Below, in pieces: positions 30,604-39,472 of a DNA stretch of 64,000 nt. Source of the stretch: RYN-230 sp963718305 (GTDB taxonomy: Bacteria > Actinomycetota > Actinomycetes > Streptosporangiales > Streptosporangiaceae); the NCBI GenBank assembly GCA_963718305.1, contig CAVQZG010000017.1, positions 382,927-446,926 on the forward strand, in the 5' to 3' direction. A program made the position numbers and the translations under genes. Every line of letters begins with the position of its first letter. Position 1 is the first letter of the stretch. The notes beneath the pieces were generated by a model. It worked only from the letters and a program-made list of their open reading frames with translations, was not told where the DNA came from and did not search any database.

Positions 30604-31404
30604 ATGGAATCAGCAGCAACCCCCGTTGTCTTCGTGCATGGTCTGTGGCTGCACGCCACGTCGTGGGGCCCGTGGGTGGAGTTCTTCCAGGAGGCGGGGT
30701 ACGCGCCCGTCGCACCCGGCTGGCCGGGCGACGCCGACACCGCCGAAGAGACGCGGAGCCACCCGGAGCAGGTGGCCGGGAAGGGCATCGACGACGTGGT
30801 CGAGCACTACGCCGAGGTCATCCGCGGACTGAGCGCACCGCCCATCGTGATCGGGCATTCCTTCGGCGGCCTGATCGTGCAGCGGCTGCTCGGGCAGAAC
30901 CTGGCCGCCGCGGGCGTGGCCATCGACGCGGCTCCCATCAAGGGCGTGTACTACCTGCCCCCGTCGGCGCTCCGGGTGGCCTCGATCGCGTTGCGCAAGC
31001 CCGCCAACCGGCAGCAGGCCGTGTCGCTGACCGAGAGCCAGTTCCGCTACGGCTTCGGGAACCAGCTGAGCGCACAGGAATCCTCCGAGCTGTTCGACCG
31101 CTGGGCCATGCCGTCACCGGGCAAGCCCTTGTTCGAGGACGCCCTGGCCAACTTCACCCGCCAGTCGCCTGCGGCCGTGGACACCCGCAATAAGGACCGC
31201 GGCCCGCTGCTGCTGATCGCCGGGGGTCACGACCATACGGTCCCGGCGGCGATCACCACCGCGACCCGCAAGCTCTACCACAAGTCCCCCGCCATTACTG
31301 ATTTCCGGGAATTCCCCGACCGGGGGCACTCGCTCACCATCGACCACGCCTGGCGCGAAGTCGCCCAGGCCTCCCTCGACTGGCTGAGGCAGCGCCACCA
31401 GTAG
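30604..31404 (+). CDS. Alpha/beta hydrolase
   Basis: 266 residues. Oxyanion motif VVFVHGLWLHATSW, nucleophile elbow GHSFGGLIVQ (Ser near 97), acid in GGHDHTVPAA (Asp near 210) and His in DRGHSLTI (near 240). The sequence is of the soluble esterase/peroxidase-like type common in actinobacteria. No operon partner: 109 bp separate it from the previous gene and 107 bp from the next. The substrate cannot be predicted. Confidence 0.9.
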   Translation: MESAATPVVFVHGLWLHATSWGPWVEFFQEAGYAPVAPGWPGDADTAEETRSHPEQVAGKGIDDVVEHYAEVIRGLSAPPIVIGHSFGGLIVQRLLGQNLAAAGVAIDAAPIKGVYYLPPSALRVASIALRKPANRQQAVSLTESQFRYGFGNQLSAQESSELFDRWAMPSPGKPLFEDALANFTRQSPAAVDTRNKDRGPLLLIAGGHDHTVPAAITTATRKLYHKSPAITDFREFPDRGHSLTIDHAWREVAQASLDWLRQRHQ

Positions 31405-31493
31405 CCCCGCTGCTGGCCCGGCCACCGATCCCGCCACGGCCAGCCAGCGGGCCGTTCACGGCGCCGGAGCGCCCGCACGCGGGTCCACAATGC

Positions 31494-31510
31494 ATGTAGC
31501 ATAGATACAT
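31494..31510 (+). promoter_or_regulatory. Palindromic operator at the gntR-type gene start
   Basis: ATGTA (31494-31498), 7 nt, TACAT (31506-31510), one base before the ATG at 31512. TAGCAT (31497-31502) inside it could be the -10, giving a leaderless transcript. The position suggests autoregulation by the GntR protein encoded directly downstream. Confidence 0.55.
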
Positions 31511-31511
31511 C

Positions 31512-32204
31512 ATGGATACGACAGAGGCGCTTGCGGCCGGACCGCTCGCCTCGGTGAGCGCCGCCGACCGGGCCTACGCGTACGTCAAGGGCGAGATCCT
31601 GGCCCGCCGGTTCGCCCCGCATGACCTGCTGTCCGAGGGGCAGCTCGCCGGGGCGGTGGGCGCCTCACGCACCCCGGTCCGCGAAGCCCTGCTCCGGCTG
31701 CAGGGTGAGGGGCTGGTCCGGCTGCTGCCCAAGCGCGGGGCCCTGGTCCTGCCGGTCACCGTGGACGAGATGGCCGACGTGATGGAAACCCGGCGCCTGG
31801 TCGAGACGTTCGCGGCCCGCAAGGTCCTGGGCCGCCAGCCGTCCGCGGCCCTGGGGCCGGTACTGGAACGCCAGCTGGACGCCATGCGCGCCGCCATGGC
31901 GGCGCACGACGTCGCCGCGTACGTGCAGGCCGACCGCGACTTCCACCTCGCGATCGTCGCCGCGACCGGGAACGAGATCATCACCTCGCTGTACCGCTCG
32001 CTGCGGGAACGGCAGCTGCGCATGGGCACCGTGAACCTGCTGGACGGCACCGGAACCAACGTCGATCCCGCCCGGATGCGGTCGACCCTGGCCGAGCATG
32101 AGCGCATCCGGGATGCGCTGCGCGGGGGCCGCGCCGACGCGGTGGTGAAAGCCGTCGGCGCCCACCTCGACCATGCGGAGAGCACCCTGGCCCGCCGTCC
32201 CTGA
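31512..32204 (+). CDS. GntR-family regulator, FCD subgroup
   Basis: 230 residues. wHTH at 15-80 (GEILARRFAPHDLLSEGQLA, ASRTPVREALLRLQGEGLV) and FCD domain at 90-225 with the metal ligands in DRDFHLAIVAATG and LAEHERIRDAL, HLDHAEST. It precedes an MFS transporter in the same direction by 114 bp and probably controls it. No ribosome-binding site is visible before the ATG. Confidence 0.93.
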   Translation: MDTTEALAAGPLASVSAADRAYAYVKGEILARRFAPHDLLSEGQLAGAVGASRTPVREALLRLQGEGLVRLLPKRGALVLPVTVDEMADVMETRRLVETFAARKVLGRQPSAALGPVLERQLDAMRAAMAAHDVAAYVQADRDFHLAIVAATGNEIITSLYRSLRERQLRMGTVNLLDGTGTNVDPARMRSTLAEHERIRDALRGGRADAVVKAVGAHLDHAESTLARRP

Positions 32205-32318
32205 CTCACCGATTCCTGTCCCTCACCGACCCCGGTCCTCGCTGATCCCGGTCCCTCGCTGATCCCTGTCCCCTGGCCATCCATCCCGCCCCCACCTGCC
32301 CCGGAACCCGAAATCCCC

Positions 32319-33812
32319 ATGCCCAGCCCGGCCCTGTCCTCGCCTGCCGTCTCCCCCGTCCCCGTGACCACCGCCACGCCCACGTTCCGCCGCTGGGCCA
32401 TCGCGGTCACCGTGTATGTCGCCGCGGTATTCAACCGCACCTCGCTCGGCGTGGCCGGCCTGGAGGCGGCCAGCCGCTTCCGGATCACTCCCGGGCAGCT
32501 CAGCGTGTTCGTCCTGGCCCAGCTGGGGGTGTACGCCGCGATGCAGGTGCCCACGGGCCTGCTGGTGGACCGCTACGGCCCCCGCCGGCTGCTGATCACC
32601 GCGGCCTGCACCATGGCCGCCGCCCAGCTGGCGTTCGCGTTCGTCCAGTCCTATCCGGGCGCCCTGCTGGCCCGGGCCCTCCTGGGCTGTGGTGACGCGA
32701 TGACGTTCATCAGCGTGGTCCGCTTCGCGGCCCAGGACTTCGCGCCGCGGCGGTTCCCGCTGGCCGTGTCCGTCACCTCGATGCTCGGCATGGCGGGCAA
32801 CGTCGCCGCGACGATCCCGCTCACGCTGCTGCTGCACACGGCGGGCTGGACGCCCTCGTTCGCCGGGACAGGCCTGGTCTCGCTGGCCACGGGGATAGCG
32901 GTCTGGGCGCTGCTGCCCGCGCAGCCGCGCGGCGGGCGAACGCGGGTGGCGCGCGGGTGGTTCCGGCGGACTCGTCGCGTGCGCAGCGGGGCCGCAGGCA
33001 GCGAGGCCGGGTGGACCGGGCGCGTCCGGGGATGGCTGCCGGTGGCACGCCGGGTCGGTGGCCGGGTGCACGCGGCGTGGCGCACTCCGGGTACCCGGCT
33101 GGGCTTCTGGGTGCACTTCTCCTGCATGTCGCTGGCCACGATGTTCTCGGTCCTCTGGGGGCTGCCTTACCTCGTGGCGCAGGGATTCAGCCCGGCTGCG
33201 GCCAGCGGGGTGCTGCTTGTCTGCGTGCTGGCCGCCATCGCGATCAGCCCGGCGGTCGGCATGGTCTTCGGCCGCTTCCCGGCGGCCCGGGTTCCGTTCG
33301 CGGTCGGTGTCTGCCTGGTCACCGTGGCCGGGTGGGTGACGCTGCTGGCCTGCTTCGGCGGACGGCCGCCGCACGCGCTGATCGTCGCGGTGGCCGCCCT
33401 GATGGCGGCGGGTGGCCCCGCGTCCACCATCGGTTTCTCGCTGGCCCGGGACTACAACGCGCGCAGCGTGGTCGGCACCGCGACGGGGGTGGTCAACGTC
33501 GGCGGGTTCAGCGCGGCCATCCTGGCCTCACTCCTGGTCGGCGGGATCCTGGACCTGGCCGGCCGGAGCGACGTGCCCGCCTACCGGCTGGCCTTCGGCT
33601 GCGCGGTGGCCGTGCAACTGTTCGGCACGGTCATGGCGGCCCGCTGGTGGCTGCGCGTCCGCGGCCTGCTGCTCGGAGCCCAGTCGCGCGGCGAGCCGGT
33701 CCCGGTGCGGGTGGTCGAGCATCAGTTCGACCGGGTGGCTGGGCATAACGCCGAGCGCGTGTCCTCCGCGGAGGCGCGCGGCGCCGTCAGCGCGGCACGC
33801 AGGGTGGGATAG
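32319..33812 (+). CDS. MFS transporter (nitrate/glycerol-phosphate-like group), 12 helices
   Basis: 497 residues. Motif A is VDRYGPRRLLITAAC, and the early GVAGLEAASRFRITPGQLSV resembles anion and organic-acid carriers. The loop between helices 6 and 7 is unusually long and Arg-rich (about residues 205-255, RGGRTRVARGWFRRTRRVRS). A C-terminal tail of about 45 residues follows helix 12. The leader (32205-32318) contains imperfect repeats of CCTCGCTGATCCC and no ribosome-binding site, so the start is uncertain. The regulator upstream suggests inducible uptake of a small acid. Confidence 0.82.
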   Translation: MPSPALSSPAVSPVPVTTATPTFRRWAIAVTVYVAAVFNRTSLGVAGLEAASRFRITPGQLSVFVLAQLGVYAAMQVPTGLLVDRYGPRRLLITAACTMAAAQLAFAFVQSYPGALLARALLGCGDAMTFISVVRFAAQDFAPRRFPLAVSVTSMLGMAGNVAATIPLTLLLHTAGWTPSFAGTGLVSLATGIAVWALLPAQPRGGRTRVARGWFRRTRRVRSGAAGSEAGWTGRVRGWLPVARRVGGRVHAAWRTPGTRLGFWVHFSCMSLATMFSVLWGLPYLVAQGFSPAAASGVLLVCVLAAIAISPAVGMVFGRFPAARVPFAVGVCLVTVAGWVTLLACFGGRPPHALIVAVAALMAAGGPASTIGFSLARDYNARSVVGTATGVVNVGGFSAAILASLLVGGILDLAGRSDVPAYRLAFGCAVAVQLFGTVMAARWWLRVRGLLLGAQSRGEPVPVRVVEHQFDRVAGHNAERVSSAEARGAVSAARRVG

Positions 33813-34198
33813 ATCGCCAGCACCCGGTCGAATCCGCTCCCCCCGGGCAGATCGCCGGGGCAAACGCTAACGGAGCGCGGGCAGGAGCCAGCCCATGACC
33901 CCGGCTGGCTCAACAACCGACCCGGCCAGCGTGCCACGTTCCGGCCAGGCGCACCGGGTGACCGTGATCGAGCATGAAGTGATCAAGAGCGGGATTAGCT
34001 GCCGTAACGCAGTCTTCATGGTTCGCGAGTAGACCTGTCGTCTGGGCTCAGCCCGCACGGGAAAGGCTCACCGCCAGGCACGGCCGACGCGGCTCCAGAC
34101 GCCGACCCCGGCCCGGGCGGGCCTGCTCCCTGCACCAGAGCGTGTGCTTTCTGGCTGTGGCATGTCTCAGCTGAACATCATCCGGAGGGGGAACGTGG
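33813..34198. other. 386-bp non-coding gap
   Basis: No convincing gene is seen on either strand. Contents are the hairpin at 33885-33911 and, at the right end, GGAGGGG (34184-34190) for the next gene. The segment around 33955-34025 is clearly less GC-rich than its surroundings (AGTGATCAAGAGCGGGATTA) and may hold the promoter of the 34199 operon. No riboswitch or tRNA fold was recognised. Confidence 0.6.
33885..33911 (+). terminator. Hairpin downstream of the MFS gene
   Basis: GAGCCAGCC (33885-33893), 9-nt loop, GGCTGGCTC (33903-33911): 9-bp perfect stem, 72 bp past the MFS stop. No T-tract, but CAACAACC follows. Confidence 0.5.
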
Positions 34199-35533
34199 GT
34201 GTCTAGACCGGCGTCGTTCCGGCGTGACTCCAAGGTCACCGCACCCGGCCGCGGGCCAGGCCCAGGTGATCTGGATTCCGGGGATCCGGGTCCGGGCCAG
34301 GCGGGGCGCGGCGGCTCAGGCCCGCGCGGCTCCGGTGGGCGCCGCTCCGGTAGGCGGCGCTCCGGTAGGCGGCGCTCCGGTCCGGGCTGGTTCCGGCGGC
34401 TGCGCGCCCGGCGGTGGTTCCAGGTCGTGGTGGCGCTGCTGGTCGCGTTCGTCCTCTGGCTGGGCTGGTCGGTGGGGCATGCCCTCACCATGCCCGGCGG
34501 CGGGACGGTCTCGGAGCGGCTGGCGGAGTGGGCCCGGGACCACTACCTCGGCCCGGTGGTCACCTTCGGGGAGTGGGTCAGCTACCAGCCGCCGAAGGTC
34601 GGCGGGAAGCCCTCGTTCGCGCTGACCGGTCCGAGCGCGGGCCCGGCCAGCGAGCCGAAGTCCACGGGGACCGGGAAGGGGCACGTGAAGGCCGCGACGT
34701 CCTTCCCGCCCCCGGCGCCGCTGACCCCGCTGGTGGCCCACCCGCTGCGCGGGGAAGGCAAGTGGCGGGTGCTCGGCACGGCCAAGGGACAGCCCGCCAT
34801 CTTCGGCACCTACCTGCGGGCCAGCAGGGTCTACACGTCATATGTGGCGGGCATCGTCTCGATGAACCAGAGCCTGGTGCGCTTCCAGTTGCATCCGGGG
34901 GCGGAGGACCCAGGGCCTGGTCACTGGAAGGCTGCGCCGGACATTCCGCCCAGCAAGCGCCTGGGGCTGCTGGCCACCTTCAACGGGGGATTCAAGATTT
35001 CCACGTCCGGTGGCGGCTTCTACCTGAACGGTGCGACCAGCGGGGTGCTCACCAAGGGCGTCGCCTCGGTCGTCTACTACCGGGACGGCCGGATCAGCAT
35101 CGGGAACTGGGGGGGCTCAGTGCGGATGACGCCGGATGTCGCGGGCGTCCGGCAGAACCTGCACCTGATCCTGGCGCACGGCAAGATACCCGGCTCGGTG
35201 GACAACAACGTCGAGACGAGCTGGGGTGCCACCCTCGGCGGCGGCTATTACGTCTGGCGGTCCGGGATCGGCCTGACCCGGGACGGGCGGGTCATTTTCG
35301 TCTACGGGCCGTCCCTGAACGTGCGGGAACTCGCCCAGTTGCTCAAGCGAGCGGGCGTGGTGACCGGGATGGAGCTGGACATCAACCCGGACTGGATGTC
35401 GTACATGTATTACCTGCCGAAGCATCATCCGGCGGATCCGTCCCCGGTCAACCTGCTCCCGGACCAGGTGCAGCCGCCGGACCGCTACTACGGCCTGGCG
35501 AGCCGCGACTTCACAGCTGTGTACGCGCGGTGA
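34199..35533 (+). CDS. Membrane-anchored phosphodiester glycosidase (NAGPA-like domain) protein
   Basis: 444 residues from the GTG at 34199, 8 nt after GGAGGGG. The first 70 residues are Gly/Pro/Arg-rich and contain an SGRRR repeat. One membrane helix follows (about 75-95, VVVALLVAFVLWLGWSVGHA), so the remainder is extracytoplasmic. The NAGPA-like domain occupies about 190-440: LATFNGGFKISTSGGGFYLNG, SVDNNVETSWGATLGGG and GMELDINPDWMSYMYY. This fold cleaves sugar-1-phosphodiesters (mannose uncovering enzyme). A GTGA overlap joins it to a decaprenyl-phosphate sugar enzyme, which suggests work on a cell-wall phosphodiester or lipid-linked sugar. Confidence 0.85.
   Translation: MSRPASFRRDSKVTAPGRGPGPGDLDSGDPGPGQAGRGGSGPRGSGGRRSGRRRSGRRRSGPGWFRRLRARRWFQVVVALLVAFVLWLGWSVGHALTMPGGGTVSERLAEWARDHYLGPVVTFGEWVSYQPPKVGGKPSFALTGPSAGPASEPKSTGTGKGHVKAATSFPPPAPLTPLVAHPLRGEGKWRVLGTAKGQPAIFGTYLRASRVYTSYVAGIVSMNQSLVRFQLHPGAEDPGPGHWKAAPDIPPSKRLGLLATFNGGFKISTSGGGFYLNGATSGVLTKGVASVVYYRDGRISIGNWGGSVRMTPDVAGVRQNLHLILAHGKIPGSVDNNVETSWGATLGGGYYVWRSGIGLTRDGRVIFVYGPSLNVRELAQLLKRAGVVTGMELDINPDWMSYMYYLPKHHPADPSPVNLLPDQVQPPDRYYGLASRDFTAVYAR
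34338..34382 (+). repeat. Three 15-bp units coding SGRRR repeats
   Basis: GGCGGCGCTCCGGTA-like units start at 34338, 34353 and 34368, differing at one base each. They code the cytoplasmic Arg-rich stretch ahead of the membrane helix. Confidence 0.85.
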
Positions 35534-36465
35534 CCACCCGCGCGCGGGCGGCGGAGCAGCTGCCCGGCGGCGCCGCCGCGCTCGCGCACTTCCCCCAGCC
35601 GGTGCGGTGGCTGGCCGCCGTCGTGCAGACCTCGCGGCCCCGCCAGTGGCCCAAGAACCTGCTGGTCTTCGCGGCCCCGCTGGCGGCGGCCTCGCTGGGA
35701 CGCGACGACGGCCTGGGATATGCGCTGGTGGCCGCCGTGGTGTTCACCGTGGCTGCGGCCGCCGTGTATTTCGTCAACGACGTCGTGGACGCTGACCGGG
35801 ACCGGCTGCACCCGGTCAAGCGGGCCCGCGCGATCGCGTCGGGCCGGCTGGCCCGCCCGCACGCGCTGGTCCTGGCGGTCCTCGGCGTGCTCGCCGCGGA
35901 GGCCGTGTGCCTGTGGATCGGCGAGCCCACGCTGGCCGTGCTGGTCGCCGTGTACGTGGCCTTTTCCCTGATGTACACGTTCATGCTCAAGCACATCCCC
36001 GTGGTCGAGCTCGCGTTCGTGGCCGCCGGCTTCGTGCTGCGCGCGCTCGGCGGCGCGTCCGCGACCCGGGTACCCCCGTCCGGCTGGTTCCTGGTGGTGT
36101 GCAGCCTGGGCGCCCTGCTGGTCGCCATCGCCAAGCGCTATACCGAACTCGCCCTGCTGGGCCCGGACGCCGCCATCCACCGGCCTGTCATGCGCTGGTA
36201 CACCCCCGCGCTGCTGCGGCTGAGCCAGCGGGTCGCGGCCGGGGTCATGATCGCCGCGTACCTGCTGTGGGCCTACGGCCAGCACGGGGGGTGGACCCGC
36301 ACCCTGCACCTGCTCAGCGTCCTGCCGCTGGCCGCGGCCCTGCTCCGGTTTGACTGGCTGACCGCGCACCAGCCAGCCAAACCGGTCGAGGACCTGATCG
36401 CCAGGGACAGGCTGATGATCGTCTGCGAGCTGAGCTGGCTGGCGCTGTTTGCGGGCGGGCTGTAG
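35530..36465 (+). CDS. UbiA-family decaprenyl-phosphate phosphoribosyltransferase-like protein
   Basis: 311 residues, matching the usual ~300 of mycobacterial Rv3806c. The GTG overlaps the previous stop (GTGA). First Asp-rich motif: NDVVDADRDRLHPVKRARAI (about 83-102), exactly the phosphoribosyltransferase-type UbiA signature. The second motif region is AIAKRYTELALL. About nine membrane segments. The enzyme joins PRPP to a polyprenyl phosphate, the first committed step to the arabinose donor for arabinan. The DprE2-like SDR gene follows. Strong assignment for the subfamily; the exact chain length of the prenyl acceptor is not visible. Confidence 0.88.
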   Translation: MTTRARAAEQLPGGAAALAHFPQPVRWLAAVVQTSRPRQWPKNLLVFAAPLAAASLGRDDGLGYALVAAVVFTVAAAAVYFVNDVVDADRDRLHPVKRARAIASGRLARPHALVLAVLGVLAAEAVCLWIGEPTLAVLVAVYVAFSLMYTFMLKHIPVVELAFVAAGFVLRALGGASATRVPPSGWFLVVCSLGALLVAIAKRYTELALLGPDAAIHRPVMRWYTPALLRLSQRVAAGVMIAAYLLWAYGQHGGWTRTLHLLSVLPLAAALLRFDWLTAHQPAKPVEDLIARDRLMIVCELSWLALFAGGL

Positions 36466-36644
36466 TGGCCGGTGTTGCCCACCGGGATTACGGACCGTTG
36501 CTGACCGGCTGGGGACGGACCACCCCGTCCGGGGCCAAGGTCGTCCTCCGGGCGCGCACGGCGTCATCGCGCAGATACTGGAGACGGCGCAACGTCAGCG
36601 GCTGGGCCTGCGGCGGGCAGGCCCGACATTACCTGGGAGGCAGC

Positions 36645-37415
36645 ATGCCGGATAAGCGCGGCGCGGCGGACAGCCCGGCCAGGGTGCTGCTGCTCGGCGG
36701 GACCAGTGAGATCGGCCTGGAGATCCTGGCCGCGCTCGGGCTGTCCGCGGACACCGAGGTGCTGCTGGCCGGCCGGGACGAGCAGCGGATGGCGGCGGCA
36801 GGCAAGGAGCTGGGCGTCCGGGCCCGGACCCTGCGTTTCGACGCCACCGCGCTGGACAGCCATCAGGCCCTCATCGACGAGGCCTTCGCCGGGGGTGAGG
36901 TGGACCTGGTCATCTCCGCGGCGGGCGTCCTGACCGGGCAGCAGATCCTGGACCGTGACCCGCTCAGCGCCGGGCTGCTGGTCGAGACCAACTTCACCGG
37001 CCACGTCACCACGCTGCTCGCCGCCGCCGCCCGGATGCGCGCTCAGGGCCACGGCACCATCGTGGTGCTGTCCTCGATCGCCGCAATCCGGCCCCGCAAG
37101 GCCAACTTCGTGTACGGGGCGGCCAAGTCCGGCCTGGATGCCTTCGGCCGCGGGCTGGCCGACTCGCTGCACGGCAGCGGAGTGCGGGTGCTGCTGGTCC
37201 GGCCGGGCTTCGTGATCGGCCGGATGACGGCGGGCATGGCCCCGGCCCCGCTGGCCACCACGCCGGCCGCCGTGGGCGCCGCCGTGGCCGCCCGGCTCCG
37301 CCGGGCGGGCGGCACCGCGCCCGGCGGCCTGATCTGGGTGCCGTCCACCCTGGCCCCGGTGGCGGCCGCCTTCCGGCTGCTGCCCCGGCCGCTGTGGCGC
37401 CGGCTGCCCCGCTGA
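36645..37415 (+). CDS. DprE2-like short-chain dehydrogenase
   Basis: 256 residues from ATG 36645, preceded by GGGAGG. Nucleotide-binding motif LLLGGTSEIGLEILAAL (the TSEIG form is typical of DprE2 and its relatives), NNAG-equivalent SAAGVL, catalytic YGAAKSG (Tyr and Lys) and Ser in VVLSSIAAIRPR. The C terminus ends in a hydrophobic segment (LAPVAAAFRLLPRPLWRRL) as in decaprenylphospho-2-keto-ribose reductases. Its location after the UbiA-type gene supports a role in making a decaprenyl-phosphate pentose. The partner oxidase DprE1 is not in the window. Confidence 0.83.
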   Translation: MPDKRGAADSPARVLLLGGTSEIGLEILAALGLSADTEVLLAGRDEQRMAAAGKELGVRARTLRFDATALDSHQALIDEAFAGGEVDLVISAAGVLTGQQILDRDPLSAGLLVETNFTGHVTTLLAAAARMRAQGHGTIVVLSSIAAIRPRKANFVYGAAKSGLDAFGRGLADSLHGSGVRVLLVRPGFVIGRMTAGMAPAPLATTPAAVGAAVAARLRRAGGTAPGGLIWVPSTLAPVAAAFRLLPRPLWRRLPR

Positions 37416-37430
37416 GGCAGGTGCCCCCCG

Positions 37431-38099
37431 ATGCGCGTACTGGTGGCCGAGGACGACCGTGGCCTGCGCGAGACGCTGAGCCGCGGGCTGCGCGAGAACG
37501 GCTACACGGTCGACGCCGTGCCCGACGGGCAGGCGGCCGTGGAGTACCTGCGCACCTATGACTACGAAGTCGTGGTGCTCGACTGGCGGATGCCGGAGGT
37601 CTCCGGTCTCGAGGTGCTGCAGTGGATGCGCCGGGACGCCCGCACCAACCCGGTCCTGATGCTGACCGCCCGGGACACTCCCCGGGACCGGGTCACCGGC
37701 CTCGACGAGGGCGCCGATGACTACCTGATCAAGCCCTTCGATTTCGCCGAGCTGCTGGCCCGGCTGCGGGCCCTGCAGCGCCGTCCCCGCACCGCACAGC
37801 CCCCCAGGCTGGTCGTCGGGGACGTGAGCTACGACCCCGCGACCCAGGAGGTGCGGATCGGCTCGCAGCGCCCCGCGCTCACCACGACCGAGCGCGGCAT
37901 CCTGGAGATGCTCATGCGCCGGTCGCCCGCCGTGGTGGACCGGCGGTCGATCGCCCAGAGCGTCTGGGCCAACGACGCGGACGCCCTGGGCTCCAACACG
38001 ATCGACGTGCACATGGCCCGGCTGCGGTCCAAGCTCGCGGGCGGGCGGGTGCGCATCGAGTCAGTGCGGGCCGTCGGGTACCGGATCCTCGACCAATGA
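37431..38099 (+). CDS. OmpR-family response regulator
   Basis: 222 residues. Receiver domain with acidic pair Asp8/Asp9, phospho-acceptor Asp51 (VVVLDWRMPEVSG), Thr in LMLTARD and Lys in YLIKPFDF. The C-terminal winged helix is at 125-220 (LTTTERGILEMLMRRSPAVV, SNTIDVHMARLRSKL). Starts 16 nt after the SDR gene and its stop overlaps the kinase start (ATGA). The pair may respond to the cell envelope, but no target site is recognisable. Confidence 0.94.
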   Translation: MRVLVAEDDRGLRETLSRGLRENGYTVDAVPDGQAAVEYLRTYDYEVVVLDWRMPEVSGLEVLQWMRRDARTNPVLMLTARDTPRDRVTGLDEGADDYLIKPFDFAELLARLRALQRRPRTAQPPRLVVGDVSYDPATQEVRIGSQRPALTTTERGILEMLMRRSPAVVDRRSIAQSVWANDADALGSNTIDVHMARLRSKLAGGRVRIESVRAVGYRILDQ

Positions 38100-39436
38100 G
38101 CAGCTGGCGCCTGCCCCGGCCGCACGTGCCGCTGCCCCCCCAGTCCGGGCACGCGGCGCGGGTCGCGCTGGCGGCGACGCTGCTGGTCGGGGTGGTGTAC
38201 GCCGGGTGCGTGACCATCCTCGACGGGGCGGTCACCGCGCGCCTGGTGGCCTCGGTGGACGCCCGGCTGCGCGAGCACCTGGCCGACACCTGGCCGGCGA
38301 AGCGGGTGACCGTCGGTACCCGCCGCGCGGACCGCGACCTCAAGGCCCGGCCCGACGACGATGAGGACGTCGACCAGGCGCCGGTGTTCCTGTGGCGGGC
38401 CCGGCCCGGGCAGGCCGCGATCCGCCTGACCACGGGCGCCCCGGACCTGCCCGCGGGCCGGGTAGCGCTGGGCGGCGGCCCGGCCACGGTCCTCCTCGGC
38501 GCGAGCTCCTTCCGGCTGGATCAGGCCCGCCGGGGCGGCGAGTGGCTGGTGGCCGGGCAGAGCCTGGCCGAGCAGCAGCACACCATGAAGGTGCTCCGGG
38601 ACGGCGAGGCGGCGGTGGCGCCGGTGCTGCTGCTGGCCATGTTCGCGGGATCGCTCGTGATCGGCCTGCGGGCCCTCTCGCCGGTGGAGCAGTCCCGGCG
38701 CCGTCAGCTGGAGTTCACCGCGGATGCCTCGCACGAGCTGCGCACCCCGCTGAGCGTGATCAGCGCGGAGATCGGCATCACGCTGAGCGCGCCGCGACCC
38801 GCCGCTGACTACCAGGCAGCGCTGCGGCGCATCGAGGACGAGAGCCAGCGGCTGCGGCGGATCGTCGAGGACCTCCTCTGGCTGGCCCGGTTCGACTCTC
38901 AGCCACCGCCGCCCGGGGCCGAGCCGCTCGACCTGTCCACCATCGCCGGGCAGTGCGCCGAGCGCTTCCAGGCGGTCGCGCACTCGCAGTCGCTGGACAT
39001 CGCGGTGAGCGAGCCCCCGGCCCACGCGGCCTGGATCAGCGCGCCCCCGGAATGGATCGACCGGCTCACCGGGGTGCTGGTGGACAACGCCTGCCGCTAC
39101 GCCGGCCCCGGCGGCAGCGTCCGGCTCGGCGTGGCGGCGCGCGGCAACCGGGTCAGCCTGACCGTGGAGGACAGCGGGCCGGGCATCCCGGCCGGAGAGC
39201 GGGACCGGCTGTTCGACCGCTTCCACCGCGTCACCGGGCACGGGGCCGTGGAGCAAGGCGGCGGGGCCGGGCTGGGGCTGGCCATCGCCGACTCGATCGT
39301 CCGATCGACCGGCGGCCACTGGCGGATCAGCGAGTCGGCGCTCGGCGGGGCGCTGTTCGAGGTCTCCTGGCGCCGCCCGCACGGGGCCGGGTCACCGGCG
39401 GTGCCGTCCCGTCCGCACCCGCCGCCCCGGTCCTGA
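38096..39436 (+). CDS. Sensor histidine kinase
   Basis: 446 residues. Two membrane helices, at about 22-42 (ARVALAATLLVGVVYAGCVT) and 180-198, bracket an extracytoplasmic sensor of about 135 residues with no recognised domain. Then come the H-box ADASHELRTPLSVISAEIG, N-box VLVDNACRYAG, G1 EDSGPGIPAGERD, F-box FDRFHRV and G2 QGGGAGLGLAIAD. The HAMP segment is very short. It is the cognate kinase of the regulator directly upstream. Confidence 0.94.
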   Translation: MSSWRLPRPHVPLPPQSGHAARVALAATLLVGVVYAGCVTILDGAVTARLVASVDARLREHLADTWPAKRVTVGTRRADRDLKARPDDDEDVDQAPVFLWRARPGQAAIRLTTGAPDLPAGRVALGGGPATVLLGASSFRLDQARRGGEWLVAGQSLAEQQHTMKVLRDGEAAVAPVLLLAMFAGSLVIGLRALSPVEQSRRRQLEFTADASHELRTPLSVISAEIGITLSAPRPAADYQAALRRIEDESQRLRRIVEDLLWLARFDSQPPPPGAEPLDLSTIAGQCAERFQAVAHSQSLDIAVSEPPAHAAWISAPPEWIDRLTGVLVDNACRYAGPGGSVRLGVAARGNRVSLTVEDSGPGIPAGERDRLFDRFHRVTGHGAVEQGGGAGLGLAIADSIVRSTGGHWRISESALGGALFEVSWRRPHGAGSPAVPSRPHPPPRS

Positions 39437-39472
39437 CCCGCCGCCCGCCGGCCTGGCCGGGCCGCCACGCGC

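Noticed and set aside
33867..34058. 63-codon minus-strand frame in the gap after the MFS gene
   Set aside because: No ribosome-binding site, no similarity recognised, and it overlaps the terminator hairpin and the presumed promoter region.
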